DNA of 64,000 nt. Origin: Rhodopseudomonas palustris (GTDB lineage Bacteria; Pseudomonadota; Alphaproteobacteria; Rhizobiales; Xanthobacteraceae). The translations under genes and the position numbers were made by a program. The first letter of the stretch is position 1. Each line of letters opens with the position of its first letter. Below, one piece after another: positions 63,107-64,000 of this stretch. The notes beneath the pieces were generated by a model. It was not told where the DNA came from. It searched no databases and worked only from the letters and a program-made list of their open reading frames with translations. The stretch lies in contig NZ_QKQS01000010.1 in assembly GCF_003226555.1 (NCBI RefSeq), forward strand, positions 1-64,000, in the 5' to 3' direction.

Positions 63107-63955
63107 TCAGCGGATCCTCGGTAGCAGGCCAACGCGAACGTCGACGGTCAGCGTAGGATCGAACGCGAGGTTCTCCCCGAGATATCCGCGCGGATTGCAG
63201 ATGACCCGAGTCTCGCCGATCGCGTAGTCCCACGACTCGTGAACGTGACCGTGGACCCAGAGCGCTGGCGCTGTCGGGCCATGCATCAAGGACTCGATGT
63301 CGGTGGAGCCATAGAGCCATGAGTGCGCGCCGCGCTCACGTACCGACGTCGCTGGCGCGGTATGCGTGATGCAGACCGTCTCGCCGGCGAACGGCTCAGC
63401 CAGCGTCCGCTGGAAGAATGAGAACGCCTCGGCGTGTAGCGCGATCATCTGAGAAGGCGTCAGCCGGTCCCGGCTCGTCCGGCCGCCGTAGAGAATCTCC
63501 CGGAAGTCGTTGTGAAACTGACGCTCGCTAACGTAGCTGCGGTCGACCCAGCCCTTCTGCGACATCATCATCGCCATCCGTCGCGACCACCCGTCCGGAA
63601 GCAGGCTCCAATCCGACCACATGGTTCCGCCGACGAACCTAACGCCGTCTATCTCGATGACGTCGTTCTGCAGGAGGTCGATGCCGAGCGACGTCGCGAG
63701 CTCGCGGCCGCGCGACATCTGCTCTTCGTAGTGCGTGTTGGCCTCGCCGGATTTCGGTCCGCCCCTGTAGAATTCGTGGTTGCCGGGAACGTAGATGATC
63801 CTGCCGACCTGATGACCGTACACCTCGGCGACCCATGGTAGCCCGCGTGTCAGCAAGGCAACGTCGCCGGCTACGACGAGCACGTCAGCGTCGATCGACG
63901 TCGCCAGGAGTGGCGCGAAGTCCAGGTGGAGGTCGCTGATGACTGCGATGCGCAT
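63107..63955 (-). CDS. Calcineurin-like metallophosphoesterase
   Basis: The 282-residue protein starts at ATG 63955. Metal-binding motifs are present: ISDLHLDFAP, VVAGDVAL, GNHEFYRGG, CITHTAP and WVHGHVHES. There is no signal peptide. Unlike the phosphatase at 44.4 kb it is of the general calcineurin-like type, common on phage and island elements, where it may act on nucleic acids or nucleotides. Confidence 0.9.
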   Translation of the reverse strand: MRIAVISDLHLDFAPLLATSIDADVLVVAGDVALLTRGLPWVAEVYGHQVGRIIYVPGNHEFYRGGPKSGEANTHYEEQMSRGRELATSLGIDLLQNDVIEIDGVRFVGGTMWSDWSLLPDGWSRRMAMMMSQKGWVDRSYVSERQFHNDFREILYGGRTSRDRLTPSQMIALHAEAFSFFQRTLAEPFAGETVCITHTAPATSVRERGAHSWLYGSTDIESLMHGPTAPALWVHGHVHESWDYAIGETRVICNPRGYLGENLAFDPTLTVDVRVGLLPRIR

Positions 63956-64000
63956 GGTCTTCCCGGCTGGCGATCCGAAATCCGGCAGATCGCTAAAATG

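Larger units (their letters stand above)
57272..64000. mobile_element. Integrated genomic island or prophage, left part
   Basis: The element begins at the tRNA-Tyr fragment, has a tyrosine recombinase 206 bases inside, and then small unknown genes, a VRR-NUC nuclease and a metallophosphoesterase, unlike the matrix genes to the left. Compact gene packing, ATGA overlaps and hairpins between convergent genes recall phages. The right end is outside the window. No structural phage genes are visible, so prophage versus other island remains open. Confidence 0.75.

Noticed and set aside
62997-63107. 36-codon Arg-rich frame between the metallophosphoesterase and nuclease genes
   Set aside because: It overlaps the nuclease start by 35 bases, and the Arg run is what GC-rich DNA gives in this frame.

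Overview
The window looks like chromosomal DNA of an alphaproteobacterium, most likely the Bradyrhizobium/Rhodopseudomonas group. The clues are high GC, a CsgH-type curli gene (a family I know from Rhodopseudomonas), DUF4407 and TIGR04325-type proteins, an FNR/FixK-type box and the make-up of the exopolysaccharide genes. This is inference from gene content; no marker gene is present.

Layout. (1) 1-8 kb: the 5' part of manC (GDP-mannose supply, cut by the window edge), a DUF4407 membrane coiled-coil protein, a TIGR04325-type methyltransferase, a few unknown genes and a lone XRE-type regulator. (2) 8-14 kb: a curli-like amyloid locus. A 592-residue protein with 19 curlin repeats diverges from csgH, a second curlin, csgF and csgG; two further small secreted proteins lie beyond, one with curlin repeats. 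No csgD or csgE was seen. (3) 14-28.5 kb: a minus-strand biosynthetic operon reading A-PCP, then KS-AT-ACP-aminotransferase-C-A-PCP, then C-thioesterase, then a membrane-anchored alpha/beta hydrolase and an Sfp-type phosphopantetheinyl transferase. (4) 29-56 kb: exopolysaccharide genes: two acyltransferases, glycoside hydrolase, GMC oxidoreductase, two Wzy/ligase-like membrane proteins, four glycosyltransferases, Wzx flippase, DegT aminotransferase, Wzc-like tyrosine kinase, ExoY-like initiating transferase, Wza-like export protein and a LapG-like (C93) protease. (5) 57.27 kb to the end: an integrated element beginning in the 3' half of a tRNA-Tyr gene, with a tyrosine recombinase, several unknown genes, a VRR-NUC nuclease and a metallophosphoesterase. 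Its far end lies outside the window.

Regions 1 to 4 may form one biofilm-matrix programme. An 18-bp palindrome, GTTGAC-N6-GTCAAC, occurs exactly three times, always between genes: before DUF4407, before the large curlin and before the NRPS/PKS operon. Close variants occur beside the second curlin site, in the start of one exopolysaccharide acyltransferase and before exoY. By chance about 0.004 exact copies are expected in 64 kb. This points to one regulator controlling amyloid, polysaccharide and a small peptide-polyketide product.

From domain order and residues read by eye, the assembly line should load a branched aliphatic amino acid (Val-like code), extend it once with malonyl-CoA, transaminate the beta-keto group and add glycine (Gly-type code). 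Release would be by an unusual C-TE protein whose nucleophile is Cys instead of Ser. I do not recognise a known product.
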